Below the pieces are notes generated by a model. It had not been told where the DNA came from, made no database searches, and saw only the letters and a list, made by a program, of their open reading frames with translations. From Marthasterias glacialis (taxonomy: Eukaryota > Echinodermata > Asteroidea > Forcipulatida > Asteriidae), in assembly GCA_911728455.2 (NCBI GenBank), contig OU452234.1, forward strand, positions 8,467,531 through 8,531,530: a DNA stretch of 64,000 nt, read 5' to 3'. Made by a program: the position numbers and the translations under genes. Positions 11,701 to 23,100 of the stretch are shown here, piece by piece. The stretch's first letter is position 1; each line of letters begins with the position of its first letter.

Positions 11701-12725
11701 GCAAGTGCATTATTACACTCAACATTCACATTTACACCAAATGCTACAGATTAAAGGTCCCATGAATTATTTTTTTTTTATTGGTTAAAAAAATAAAGTA
11801 TGCCTATTATAGTATATCTTTACTTTTTTCACTTTTTTTTACATGCGTATTAATTGTAGAAATAACGATTTCTAAAATTAGGGGGATGCTGTGCTCCGCC
11901 CACCCTTCCTCATTAACATAAAATCTGTGACGTAGACAGTGGAACGGCTGACCAGGGCCATGTGTGTGACAATAACATACAATGCATTGTTGACCACTCG
12001 GCACCAGAGCCGTCTTTGAAATGTTTTACCACAGCCTACGTCATGGATTCTTTGCGCAATCAGATGGCACACATTTTCGTGGCTCAATTAAAGTGTATTA
12101 ACGCATAACAGACACATCAAAATAGTCAATACTATGTTTTGTTAATTTCAAACCATATATTAAGCCACAAAAATGTTCCGTGACAAAAAACATCTTCATG
12201 GGCCCTTTAACTAAAATCTCCATTTACTCAAAACATTCTCCAAAAACGTGGGGGTCATTAAAAAAAAATCCATTTCCGAGTGGTCCTTCTTGCTAGTTCA
12301 TTGCCAGCCATATAGCAGCATTCATGTGCATGTAAACCACTGCCTTCCAGCTACATGTAGTTTATGATGGCTTCAATTTAAGTTCCATACATATGACAAT
12401 GTTGAAAGGAAGTTGTATAATAGCAACCATTAAAATCTCTAGTGGATTAGTGAAAAGGCAAACTAAAATGGTATGACTGGCCAATGACTGAAAGTTAATC
12501 AAAAAATATACTTGGGTCTGCTTAAAAATTGAACTAACCTTGTGTTGTGTTTTTTGGATTCTTGATTTACAGGTAGCATTGTACACAGTCCTATACTTTG
12601 TCGGGGGTAAAAGCAACATGGTTGAGATAGACCAGTATGATTTGGAGGTGACAGTTCACACATTCGCCAGAAAACCCCTAGATCTCCTTAGTAGCTGCTA
12701 TCCTACTATTATTAACACAGAATAA
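5692..12725 (+). CDS. ENDOU: EndoU/XendoU-family endoribonuclease, complete gene of 7 coding exons
   Basis: Coding exons are 5692-5705, 6415-6623, 7477-7589, 9271-9404, 10328-10475, 11279-11395 and 12573-12725. They total 888 nt, 295 codons plus TAA, with GT-AG borders and every phase agreeing. The product matches the EndoU (placental protein 11/XendoU) family over its whole length: an N-terminal [10 protein letters not shown]...GVDYKID block, LLDNYE, the [10 protein letters not shown] block (His166), [13 protein letters not shown] (His181), and FEWKGVVKP...[11 protein letters not shown] with Lys227/Lys231. In known members two His and one Lys form the active site, which cuts RNA at uridines and leaves 2',3'-cyclic phosphate ends. 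The length is close to that of cytosolic/nuclear XendoU. No signal peptide or somatomedin-B domain is visible, so an intracellular RNA-processing role is more likely than secretion. The catalytic assignment is from family knowledge; the exon structure is read directly. Confidence 0.93.
6415..6623 (+). CDS. ENDOU: EndoU coding exon 2
   Basis: Acceptor CTCCTTGTAG ends at 6414 and donor GTAAGA begins at 6624. It encodes residues 5-74, including [25 protein letters not shown] and PLFEWV, which form the conserved N-terminal part of the EndoU domain. It leaves one base (T) to be completed by exon 3. Confidence 0.93.
6698..6803 (+). pseudogene. Partial duplicate of EndoU exon 3 with its intron end and acceptor
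   Basis: This stretch repeats 7402-7507 almost base for base: about 75 bp of intron 2, the acceptor ending at 6776 or so, and the first 27-28 bases of exon 3 ([10 protein letters not shown]). Homology stops in the middle of the exon. Downstream the frame stays open to a TGA at 6940-6942, but no family sequence or good donor follows. If used as a terminal exon it would give a protein cut before the catalytic residues. It is most likely a decoy or dead exon. Confidence 0.85.
7477..7589 (+). CDS. ENDOU: EndoU coding exon 3
   Basis: Acceptor TCTCTCACAG ends at 7476 and donor GTAAGC begins at 7590. It encodes residues 75-112, with FKALLDNYE and the [13 protein letters not shown] block typical of EndoU. 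The 113 nt plus one carried base make 38 whole codons. A truncated duplicate of this exon and its acceptor lies about 700 bp upstream. This copy is the functional one, because only it continues into family sequence and ends in a good donor. Confidence 0.93.
7990..8090 (+). repeat. Partial SINE (family S1) at the left edge of the satellite
   Basis: AAATCCCAGTCATGGCACTT, TCCTTGAGCAAGA and CTATAATTG match the fuller copy at 50346-50700 (AATCCCGGTCATGACACTT, TCCTTGAGCAAGATGC, CTATAATTGC). The copy then passes directly into the tandem array. Confidence 0.7.
8080..8720. repeat. Higher-order tandem repeat, about 139 bp per unit built from four ~35-bp monomers
   Basis: The monomer is GAGGTACCTTTGAGGGTAGA plus about 15 variable bases. 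Every fourth monomer is most alike: the TATAGAGGTACCTTTGAGGG variant occurs at 8111, 8251, 8390, 8529 and 8668. The array lies in EndoU intron 3. The three overlapping - strand open frames here encode the same peptide because 139 is not a multiple of three; they are not genes. Confidence 0.95.
8899..9169 (+). mobile_element. MITE family B (AGGGATGAGA termini) copy 1
   Basis: Shares with 26908-27178 and 38215-38498 the block from CATACATCCAGGCCC through TTTGACTACACCAAGGTGCT to TTTTCATCCACTCTCATCC. Terminal repeats are somewhat decayed in this copy (AAGGATGAGA/TCTCATTCCT). Non-coding; located in EndoU intron 3. Confidence 0.83.
9271..9404 (+). CDS. ENDOU: EndoU coding exon 4
   Basis: Acceptor TTTTAATTAG ends at 9270 and donor GTAAGT starts at 9405. 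It encodes residues 113-156: [12 protein letters not shown], then [17 protein letters not shown], both recognisable EndoU family blocks. It ends after two bases of Gln157. Confidence 0.93.
9545..9960 (-). repeat. Low-complexity G-rich tract with an ATT-repeat tail, possible retroelement end
   Basis: TTATTGTTATTATTATTTAT is followed by a short unique stretch, then a region (9656-9900) dominated by GGG and TTGGG runs. The ATT tail next to AGCAGCCGGAGGCTAAAAGG resembles the 3' end of a - strand LINE or SINE. The G-rich part could form G-quadruplexes on the + strand. Proline-rich - strand frames here are composition artefacts. It lies in EndoU intron 4. Confidence 0.45.
10328..10475 (+). CDS. ENDOU: EndoU coding exon 5, both catalytic histidines
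   Basis: Acceptor TAACAACAG ends at 10327 and donor GTAAGC starts at 10476. It encodes residues 157-206: [13 protein letters not shown] with His166, [14 protein letters not shown] with His181, and IDYKGW. In characterised EndoU enzymes the equivalent His pair does the acid-base chemistry. Both are intact. Confidence 0.95.
10576..11053. mobile_element. Possible MITE in EndoU intron 5
   Basis: AAGCCATGTTCGCTTTGGA at the left and TCCAATGCGAACGCGTCTT at the right are imperfect inverted repeats (about 15 of 19 match). Inside are smaller repeats of GGTAA/AATTAACC and a CAGTCACGCGATGG...CGTGACG hairpin. No coding capacity. Confidence 0.5.
11279..11395 (+). CDS. ENDOU: EndoU coding exon 6, lysine-containing active-site segment
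   Basis: Acceptor TGACTCACAG ends at 11278 and donor GTAAGA starts at 11396. It has exactly 39 codons, residues 207-245: [19 protein letters not shown] then SPEFE. The catalytic Lys of the family lies in this block; I cannot decide from sequence alone whether it is Lys227 or Lys231. Confidence 0.95.
11751..12210. mobile_element. TTAA-flanked MITE in EndoU intron 6
   Basis: AGGTCCCATGAA (11755) and TTCATGGGCCCT (ends 12206) are terminal inverted repeats with one mismatch, and both ends abut TTAA. TTAA duplication is the hallmark of piggyBac-type and Kolobok-type insertion. The interior is non-coding. Confidence 0.8.
12573..12725 (+). CDS. ENDOU: EndoU coding exon 7, C-terminus and stop
   Basis: Acceptor CTTGATTTACAG ends at 12572. 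It encodes residues 246-295: [12 protein letters not shown], the V-rich strand Y-D-L-E-V-T-V, and the closing LLSSCYPTI before the TAA at 12723-12725. The CYP motif near the end is typical of the family. The stop codon lies inside an AATAAA hexamer (12721-12726), too early to be the usual polyadenylation signal. Confidence 0.94.
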   Translation, partial: VALYTVLYFVGGKSNMVEIDQYDLEVTVHTFARKPLDLLSSCYPTIINTE

Positions 12726-13307
12726 AGATGTATCTGACATGATAATCATTGCCAGTTCAAAATGAAGGGGTGTCTAAAAGTATTACAGCCAATCATTTAT
12801 TTTCTCTCTGAATTATGTGATAATTCAATACTTTCCTTATATCAAATGAAAGTTTACGAGGCTCTCTTTTTAAAGTGAAATTTCTGTTGAAATCCAAAGA
12901 CAGGCTTTAGTGCATCTAAACTTGATAATCTTCATTTGTATATTCTCGTCAATACTTACTGTTGGTAGAATCATTTGCTAATGTAGAGTTTCTGGACAGC
13001 ATTGGGTGGGTACTTGAAGCCAGTAAGATTTCTATATCGTTCTGCAGAAAAATTCTAAAATATTCAGAATGTTCCGGAAAAAAGATACCCTGAAAAAATT
13101 TTCTTCTGAGATGCACTTGTTAAAGGTTATTCATGGAATGCTTAGATTTAGCATTGTTTTACTTGATAATCAAATGCAAAAAACATATATTGACAATTGA
13201 ATGACTCTTGAAGTTTATGTACCTTTAATCGCATGGTACAGCATTCAAACGAGTATTCAAAAAACTGACTGTGTAAATTGATACAAGTAGTGTTATCCTA
13301 AAGGCAT

Positions 13308-13495
13308 TGTCACACAGGACAATTTTTACAGACAACTTAGAGGCAACCAACTGCACTTGTACAACAGATATTTGTCTACACTGTCTAGTGTCTTACTGTA
13401 CCAAAGACAATTTTGTGGAAATTGACAGATGAATGTTTTTTTTTCTTCTTGAAGATTGCCTGGAGCTGGTTGCCTGTAAATTGCCCTGTGTAACA
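13308..13495. mobile_element. 188-bp foldback MITE
   Basis: TGTCACACAGGACAATTT and AAATTGCCCTGTGTAACA are imperfect terminal inverted repeats, continued inward by ACAGACAAC/GGTTGCCTGT. Non-coding; it lies in the EndoU 3' flank. Confidence 0.7.
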
Positions 13496-14544
13496 TGGTC
13501 CTAGGACATTGTTTCACTCAAAGTGCTTGAATTGTTTATGTTAATGATGACTGAACAGACCAAACTATTCAAAATGTTTGTGCCAGTGATTTTTTTTAAG
13601 TAATTGACTTTTATAAAAATACAACAACTAATGTTGTTGCTTTCTTATACCTTTGCCTATAGAAACTTCACTGGTTTGATTAATGACACATTTCTTTGAA
13701 ATGTATTCAAATGAAAACTAATGGTACACCATCAATTTTTAACTTAATGCAACTTTTCCAGTGAATTTTGCAATTCTGATCAGGTCAAATTTGATATTTT
13801 GTATGGACCTTTATACACTTAACTATTGAAATTTATCTGTCGGTTGTAGTTTTAGAAGGAATAAGTATATTTTTGATATATTCTGATGTATTTCTATGGA
13901 AAAGTAGGGAACAACATTCTAAACTCTTCTCTTTTTATCCTATCTATGGTGTTTGGAAATCTGCAACAAGGTCAATATAAATGTGTCAGTGGAGGTAACT
14001 AAATTATAAATAATGAAATTAACAGCAAATGTTTGTTCAAGATCTGTACAGAAAAGCTGCAATGTAGCAAATGGAAGAAATTTGCTGCATCCTACTCTGC
14101 TGTCATAAAATGTCCTCTGTAATGCTTATAAACATGATAAATACCTTCATTGTGTTTGTCATGATCATGGGGAACATAATGACATGATACAGCATTTCAG
14201 CAGACATTTTGTGTCCTCACCAGGGAATAAGTAATAAAAACTCCTGTACATGGCTCTAGTCCATGTTGATTATTTTAGACCTATCATCAGCAATAAGTTA
14301 GTCAACAACAATTGTTGGTACTGAATATAATAGCATCTATGAAATGTTTTAGAATAAAAAGATAACAATAATACATGTACACAGTTGTTATATACTGCTT
14401 TATCACACCAGACGGGTATCAAAGGACTAATTATTTTTGCAACTTAACATTTATGTTTGAATCATGAGACCTTCTACCTTGTAAAGGTTTAAAAAGATGA
14501 TGTGATGCAATCTCCAGCCAATCATCATGATCATGTCAAAAAAC

Positions 14545-14660
14545 ACCAGGGCAAACCCCCATCTCTTAACGATAGTTGTACTGGATTCTTTTATGTGCGT
14601 GCATTTCACAACACACACAAGTTACAGTTTTATGTCCCATTCGAAGGAAAATGCAATTGA
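14545..14660 (+). repeat. Copy of the interspersed repeat at 3420, without the MITE
   Basis: CCAGGGCAAACCCCCATC, CTGGATTCTTTTATGTGCG, ATGTCCCATTCGAAGGAA align with the 3420-3900 copy. It preserves the uninterrupted form of the site where the 89-bp MITE is inserted in the other copy. Confidence 0.6.
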
Positions 14661-15464
14661 GTCTGTTAGGGAGAAAATGTATTGGAAATTGGCTCTAAGT
14701 GAACTATTAACTTGGAACTTTGTTTGTGGTGCTTATGGAATAGTAAATTATATTTAAATAAAACAAAATGTAGTTTGATTACTTGTTTATAAATCTATCA
14801 CATTTATCAAGCTCAAATCAGTATTTCAAATAATGGGGTACTTTAAAGTAGAAATATGAAAAGATGCTACCTGGTGGATACACTTTTAAGCAATTCTGCT
14901 GATCAAATTGTGACCTTTGACCCTGTGGTTCAAAGTTTTAAATATAAAGGGTACCGGTATGTTGTATCACTAAGATGGGATATGTGGTTGTTACTAATTT
15001 GTGTAGCTAGATCTAGAATTGAATAACAATAAAAAAATTCAAATAATTCATGGAGTGGACCTTTAAGAGATGTGCCTGAAACAATTTTAACATCAAAGAG
15101 CTTTCATCTATTGTAAATCCAACATTCATAGATGCCTAGAATAAGCTCATTTTGTGCAAGGAATATTTTAAAAGTATTTCCACAAACATAATGAAGTATT
15201 ACAGTTTGTTCTCTGAGCTTACTCAAAATTGAAATCGCATTTTTCAGTGAAGTTTTATGGTATATTTCTTTAAAAGGTAAGGATTTGGAATTGTTTTTCT
15301 TGTGGAAACCATTGTTGTACCTTTCCATATGAAAACAGCAATGTGATCAAGTAAGGACATCAATAACAAGGCAGGATAAACACTACCTCATAATGTCCCT
15401 TTTGGTCAAATTGGATAGAAGTAGATAAACAATTTTGCAAATTCCATTCGGTTGTGTTTCAAAC

Positions 15465-15616
15465 AGGCCTTGATCTTAACCGAGGCCACCAGGCCTCATT
15501 GTCGAGTTGGCCCTTCCGAAAAATTCACTGTCACTAACAACTTGGCCCCATGCCCTTGTACAATTTCTCTGATTTGGCCAACAAAGGCCTGCCCCCGTTT
15601 TTCTTAAGATCAAGGC
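15465..15616 (-). mobile_element. MITE family D (CCTTGATCTTAAG termini) copy 1
   Basis: Reverse-orientation copy of the 24641 and 56085 elements, with shared GCCTTTGCTGGCCAAAT-like and AGAGAAATTGTACAAGGGCA blocks (seen here as complements). The ends are complementary (CTTGATCTTAA/TTAAGATCAAG). Confidence 0.85.
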
Positions 15617-16862
15617 TTGCAAATGAGTAAAATCTTCTGAGGGACATGGTCTTTGCGTGACTTTTCGTCTTATGTCATGTAACAAGGTTCAAATTTATAC
15701 AGGGTTCATGAAAAAAGGCAATATAATTAACAATTTATAATTTAACCCGAGTTTCGTCTGTAGGCTTAATCAACTTATCGTCTTTTATTATAAATACTGA
15801 ATTGTCTATTGAAATAAAGGTGGAAGGCTGATGGTACCAAATGGTGTTTGGAGTTACTGTTTGTTTTATTTATGCCAGTTTATTAATTCACTTTAATATA
15901 ATTCATTCAAGGAATTGGCTAAGATTGTTTGCACTCAGCATGCTCATCAGTACTTTCATTTTCAGTCGAGCTATAAATTGTATCATTTATTTTCAACAAA
16001 AGGGTAGTGCAGACAATGCGAGACATTTTGATTAATATTTACGACTACTGCAGTACTGGTACAAACTGCTCCATAAAAGTACATATATTGAACTTTTTCG
16101 GTTCAATCAAGAGTCGTCTTCGTATGACAAAAATATCTTTGATTTAGTATATTGCCAAATCGTCCAACCTAATCGTAATAGAGAGCTAGAGGGCACTGTA
16201 CAAAATAGTCTTGGCTGGCTCTACTTTGTTGTAATGACTAATAACGCGACAAACTGTTTAACAAGGTTAATAAAAAAAAACTATAAAGTTAAAATTGGAA
16301 GCAGCATGATCGAAAGCCTATGGGTTATGACCTTTATTCTATTTACAAACTTAATGGGAGGATTTAAAAATATGAAAGTTTTTAAAAGGGATAGTTGTAT
16401 TCGTATTCCACAATGACATCGAGTATAGGCCCACTCAAATTTTCACGTCCAACCGGACCGCGTCTCTCTTACTTACAATTTTGAAGGGCAATATACAATG
16501 TAGCATCCGATATTGTGTAATTTAAATGTGTAGTTGGTCTTTTTTGTGTCCAAGTCTGCAATACGTCCTTTTATTATTTGCTGTTGTATTAATAATACAT
16601 TTGATTAGATTTTAAGAACAATTGGAGTTGAATAAACTAAAAGAAAATTTCAAAAGATTTCAAAGAATTAATGGGCATTACAATTTTAGCGCTCGTGAAC
16701 TTTACACCAACTACACGGTTGAAATCAAAATCATTAGAGACATGGAATTCTAACGCAAAGTTTAATGTCAATGGGTCAATACAGGTTACGGAACTAAAAT
16801 GGTTGCAAATACGGGGAATTTATTTGCTTTTTGATTAATTTTTACATCTCAAAGAACACCAC

Positions 16863-17115
16863 ATGGCCAACATGGATATCAGGCCGGGCCGAAATACAAA
16901 CGTACGGGTGAATATGATGGAGGGTGTAGGTGCCAGAGTTGTCCGTGGCCCCGACTGGAAATGGGGCAAACAGGACGGTGGTGAAGGGCATGTAGGCACC
17001 GTGAGGAGCTTTGAGTCGCCGGAGGAGGTTGTTGTTGTATGGGACAATGGAACAGCAGCCAACTATCGCTGTGCTGGGGCTTATGATCTCAGGATTATTG
17101 ACAGTGCACCAACAG
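16863..17115 (+). CDS. MIB1: MIB1 exon 1: first MIB/HERC2 domain
   Basis: The start ATG is followed by a short variable leader, then [20 protein letters not shown] and [20 protein letters not shown], virtually identical to animal MIB1. Residues 1-84. The first ATG is used; ATGs at residues 4, 18 and 19 are possible alternatives, and the leader before residue 19 is not conserved. Donor GTTCGT at 17116 is weak but is forced by phase: the last G plus GT of exon 2 gives the expected Gly of SAPTGVKHDG. Confidence 0.94.
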
Positions 17116-20100
17116 GTTCGTATTATGAACTAGTCTTTATTTTACTGGCACCAGCTTTCTCTTTTAGTTTAGTAAACGTTAGACTAAGAAAGCCGGAACG
17201 ATACTGTCACTACTGTAGGGATAGGGGTAGTGTCAGTATCAGAAGGTCAAGTGACTGACACAAGTGTGGCACTTCCTGGCCCCAGTCATGCCAGCACTGT
17301 TTTGGGGTGACATTTCAAATTTTTCGTGAAATATGTTAACCTTGTTCTGCGCCAACATTGTCGTTGTGACTTCGTAGCAGACCAAAATGAATTTTGGACT
17401 AAACTAAAGTAAACTATTTCCCTTACAAAAAATCCTTGAAAGTTGAATTTGAAAGCCACAAATCAGAAAAAGAAAAGGTAATGCCTTCTATCCATTTAAA
17501 TGTAGGAGGGAGTCCATTTTTCATAAAAGAAGAATTTTATGAAAAAAAAGTGTCTGCGGGGATTCAAATGTGGTGTGTGTGGGTTAATAAGCGGGAGCAA
17601 TTTCCACTGCGCTATGCGTCAGTGATGTAAATCCTTGTAATTTGTAATGTACACAACAAAGAGGGTGCCAGGCATATGATGTGCCGGCTTAAAATAGCGT
17701 TAACTAAACTAGTGTAGCTGGTGCTAATTTAACGTAAAACACCTCACTAAGCAGAACAGTTTTGTTGAGATCAAAATATTATCAAATACTAAAATAGATA
17801 TAAATAGTAATATTAATTAACTGTTCTACTTTTTTAAAAACTTTATCCGGGTGTCATGGGTTTTGAATCAAATAGCGGGGAAATCGTTCAGAAACAGAAA
17901 CTAAAGTTGTTGTTTTTAACCATCTTACCCACCTTTTAGCAAAACACTTTCAATTTATAAACTGTTGAAATCCTTGAAGTTGCAGTCTTTCGTAGCAAAA
18001 GATCCTCTGCCATTCACAGCGGTATGCAGGCACCGTCAAATACGTTTTTGATCCTTTCATTGACAGTTTCTATCAGTTTTAACACAAGTATGGCACACAA
18101 AATGTCTCAAAAAGGTAGAAGCATTGTATACACTGTCGCTAGTGGTTAGAGGAATTAGTTATTAAAGTAATATCAAGTTCTTTTTCTTTATTACAAACAT
18201 GCAGCCTATAATATTTATTTTTTCTTTATTTAGGCCTTTGTATTCTAAACTACATATAATTGTTTTCACTTAAATTATATTAAATATTTGTATTTAAATT
18301 GCTACATGTATGTTATCCTTTCCTCTCCTGTAGTTTGTGGCTAGTCTACTATTTGATTGTTCAAAATAAATGATGAAAATTCACTCATATCTACTTGAGA
18401 TAAACTTAATTTGTTTGTAATTGGCATGCCATACAATCCCACTTAAAAACAGTATTGGGTGATCTATAGGCTACCATTGAAGGAGACTGAAACTTGATTA
18501 CCAGATAAAACTTGCATTTTGAATGTTTGACCATGGATTCTATTTTTTGACACTTTTGACTTAAAATCAGTAAAATGGTGCATTTGTGATCTATACCAAA
18601 ACTTTTTACGAACTTTGTTGGCGTCACTGACGATAGGAAAGTTTATTTTCAACATGTTGAGGCCTGATGATAGCATAGAATGTGGATTTCAGAGGTTCTG
18701 TGAATCACGCCCGTCTTGCTGTAAACAGGAATCAAAATGGGGTATCAAAAATACAAATGTCGATCCAAAACATATGTTGGCACAATATACAAGGCTTTTT
18801 CTTTGAAATGAAAAAAATAAACTAATGTTGTTGCAATATGTCAACTGATATCCATCCTTTGGTTTATTGGAAGTAAGCAAACAACTTTCAAAACTTGATT
18901 CACTTCACAACTTCCACACAACTCTCCAATCGTTGATGACTTTTAAAGTACAAAAGTGCCCCCATCAAGTGTGACCAATTTTTGAGGATTGTTTGTCAGG
19001 GAGTATGATGTCCTGGTAAAGCCATAGTCTGCAGTGACTGGAAGGGTTCTGTGCATATCCACAGCGACGTAAAAGGACTGATTGGTTTTGAACCCCCATG
19101 ATATCATGTCTTTGTACTGTTGTATTTGGTCATTGATTGAAGTATTTAACTTGTTTAAGATTTGTGTTGGCTTCAATACACCTACATTGTATATTTCTTT
19201 TTAAAGTAAAACATGTTGGGAAAGAGTGCCGGAAAGAGTACAGTGTCTGTCCTCCAACTTTTCCATTCTTTATTTATAATCCATATGCAAGGGGACCTGA
19301 AAAAATGTATGTTGAAAACAATGAGTAAAAGAGTGGCATTTTGGTTTTGTTTTTTTCAAAAGCTGTTCCAAAAGAGTGTAGAGGGTTTTGTTGCTACTGC
19401 TAGTCTAGGTAACTTGGACCCCACATCCCCTTTTCCATCCGTTGAGCGACACTTTGAGCGACACAGGGTCCATTTCTGCCCCTTATTACATGTAATTTTT
19501 AAAGTCAGAAGGTGTGATACTACATGTAGTATGTAAGCCTGCAAACAGCTTAAACAAAAGAGGGGTAACAGAAAAGTGCTCTAAAATCCATGAAAGAGCT
19601 TTAGCATAAACTTGGAGTTAACCTCAAAGTACATGTATCATGAATATGCAGGAGATAGGTTTGTCTGATTGTGTCATTTACAGTTTGGAAAAAAGAGAGT
19701 ATCAGCTAAAATTTGCATTGGTGGCCATCATTTTCACAAAGCCGATCATTATACAATCAACCTCGTTTACATCAATCGATGGCCCGCCATATAGTCTTGC
19801 CAGTATACTCTACAATGGTACTAAAACATGTACATGTAAAAGGCCCGTAAGCTGCATGCTAATTGAAAATAAAAAATAAATACAATTAAGGTATTTCATA
19901 AGCAGTTCATTATTGTTGTTGCTCTGTTAGTATCCTTTGCATTGCCTGCTCTGCATGTTCAGTGAAATTATCCAACCTCTTGCATGCATAAGAAAAGCAG
20001 AAGATGCATACTTTACATTAAGCTGTTAAGCCGGTACTTGTATGTTAAGCCGGTGGTTGCAGGTTCAAATCCTACTCTTGTGAATTTGTCTTTATTTAAC

Positions 20101-23100
20101 CCAAAATTGATTTTAAAAATGTACCCAGTCAGTTTCCCTTGTGGTTTATTGCTTGAAAATATACTTATGACACAGCTAACTTCAGTAAAGAAACTGATAT
20201 TTTTATGTACAGTGTATTACAAAAGGAAAGGTAAATTTGAGATTATTGTTTACTTTTTCCACAGGTGTCAAACATGATGGTACGATGTGTGACACATGCC
20301 GTATGCAACCCATCTATGGCATTCGCTGGAAATGTGCCGAGTGTCCAAACTATGACCTCTGCACAGCCTGTTACCACGGCGACAAGCATCATCTCAGACA
20401 TCGTTTCTATCGTATTAATACTTCGTCAAGTGATAGGTTGGTATGATTGACCTGTAACACTGAAAGCTCAAGGCCGTCAGTCTCCAATTTAAAATCATGA
20501 GAATTTGTTCTCACAGTTTGAGAAGACAACTTAAATCACTTTTGAATGTTGTTAACGAGGATAACAAAACAAATTGCAGAAGTATTTAACCTTGAACAAA
20601 ATAAAAACCAGTTTCTTCTAAAATGTTTAAACTGCACATATGGCATACAAAAGCAGTGTAAAACTGAATAATGAGTGTGAAACCCTCTGCTAATTTCACT
20701 GATTCCCATTCACGTCACAAACAATGGCCTATATTATAACATGTACAAAATTAGTTGGAATTTGAGGTCGGAGCTTTCGGCTAGTAGCAAAGAGTAAGCT
20801 TAGTGTTCTGGTGTTAAGAAGAAATCTGGGCCCAAATTTCAAAGATCTGCTCAATCGTGTAAATATGGTAAACTGAAAATGTTGCATACTAAATTGATTT
20901 ATTGAGCAGAAATCAGTGTTGGACCAAGCAGTTTGTCACATGGCAGTTGGGCTAGTAACCAAGAAGATTGTGTTTGACAAATATCTGTCTTTAAAAATCC
21001 CTATTAACTAGCACCCTGAAGAATCCAGGGAGACTGGAGTTTCAACTCCCATAGGTCCCGTGCGTTGTGTATTATGCAGTAACAGAACCCAGTTACAATT
21101 ATTGCTAAGAGAATGGGTTTACCCCGGTGTTTCTGGCAGTGGCTGCTGAATGCGCTGCAGCACCTTGCAAACCCTTAGGCCTATAACATACATGTAGGTG
21201 CTACGTAAACAGGTCTTATAATTTGCAGTATTTTTGACCGCGTGTGAATTAAATTTACGTGATGCAAAACAAGTGAAACGAACCGGTTTTTCCCTTGTTT
21301 GTTATTACTAATATTATTTATTTGGCCATTGATCCCTGAATCAACAAAGTTGCGCAAATGCGGAAAGAACACTGTGTGTGCGCGACCATGAATGGCCTGA
21401 ATAGCGCAAAGTACACTGTTGCATAATGTTGTATGTCACGTGACGTCCACACAGACAACATGCACGCTCAGGCAATAATGTTCCGGACGCTATGTGCAAC
21501 AAACTTTGTGATGTGCTTGAGGATTTTTCTCTTATTATGTGAGATTATTATTACCTGGGAAATCAAGGTTCCCAAAAATGAATGAATACAGGTACAATCC
21601 ATACAGTCAGTTCCCTATAATCATACATCACAAAAGATAGAGCTAAGAACTAGTAACTATTCAATGTTTAAATCTGGATAATTTAACTTACATACTGTAC
21701 GCCTACCTCTTAGAAAACTTGGCCAACTCCAGCACCTTTCACAAAATGTATTCAGTAGTTTTTAATTCAACTTTTCCCTTCACAGGTTTGCCCTTGAGCC
21801 TAGGCGTAAGAGTAAGAAGATTATGGCTAGGGGCATCTTTCCAGGTGCCAGGGTGGTTCGAGGTGTAGACTGGGAGTGGGAGGACCAGGATGGTGGTAGC
21901 AGCCGTCGAGGGAAAGTCACTGAGATACAAGATTGGAGTTCAACCAGCCCGCGCAGTGCTGCGTATGTCCTTTGGGACAATGGGGCTAAGAATCTGTATC
22001 GTGTTGGATATGAAGGAATGGTAAGATTGTTTTCTTGTTCTGAGACTTTGAAATAGTTCCGAAAAGTAATTGAGTTCTATGAGACTTTTGAGATTGGAAG
22101 TGCTCAGCAAACTTAGCATGCTCTTTTCGTTATTATGTGTGTAATTCTGAGCATGTGTACATAACAATGGAAGAAACTTTATATGAAAAAAGATCTACTA
22201 ATCCATGCAAATAAATCCATTAGTAAAAGTACCCAGTTGGGTAACACTCTGTAATAAATGCATTTTTCACTGCAAGGCAATGCACTGAGCCACACACAAA
22301 ATGCACAATGCAGCAACCCTATGGCAGCAGTTTGTTTATATTTTGTAATAAAGTTTCAACCTGTTTGACTTTTTAAAAAAGTTTTTGGCCCACAAACAGT
22401 GGTAGGGCTGGTCAAAACAGTTGGTAAAGCTAAATGGATCGGTCTGTTATGGAGATCAGAGGCTATTTTGGATCCTTTAATTTAACACAGAATGTAGCTT
22501 AAATATCAAAAACATATGTGCACTTATTTCAATGAAATTTCACATGTTATTTTGTAGTCTAATCTGACAGTCTCAAATCCTTCTAAATCATATTGTCAAA
22601 GTGAAGAAACTCAAAGGGATTGGGCCCCCAGGCCCAAACAACCAGTGCTTATCAGTCCAAACAGCTTGGTGTGGTGTGACAGGAGAAGAGGATATTGGAG
22701 GAATTGGGTCACATGCTAGCCAAACTGTCTGTTCTGTAAGGGTTTTAATGATATGTTAATCTGGAATCAAGGGGATGGAAACAAGTCTAATGTTGAAAGA
22801 AACTGATGATGTATTATCCTGTAATGGTTTAGAGAGTTTATTGTTTTCTTTCAGTCGGATTTGAAGGTAGTGAGTGATGCAAAGGGAGGAACATTCTACC
22901 GAGATCATCTACCCTGCCTTGGTACGTCAATTCTATTTGTCTTCCAGTATATAATAAACCATATCATACTCCCAGTAGCCTATATTGCACTCTGCGTATT
23001 TTGAGTATGGGTCACACTCCGTATACGGACAGTGCAAAATTTGCACGTTGCACGTTTTGCTCTTCATCAAATAACGCTCAAAGTTGTATTATCTTCCAGT

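Larger units (their letters stand above)
12726..16862. other. Intergenic region between EndoU and MIB1
   Basis: No exon of either gene and no other gene is supported. It holds the EndoU 3' UTR (end unknown; AATAAA at 14233, 14353 and 14757 are possible poly(A) signals), a foldback element (13308-13495), a repeat fragment (14545-14660), a family D MITE (15465-15616) and the MIB1 promoter/5' UTR somewhere before 16863. I could not place a TATA box or transcription start. Confidence 0.6.
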
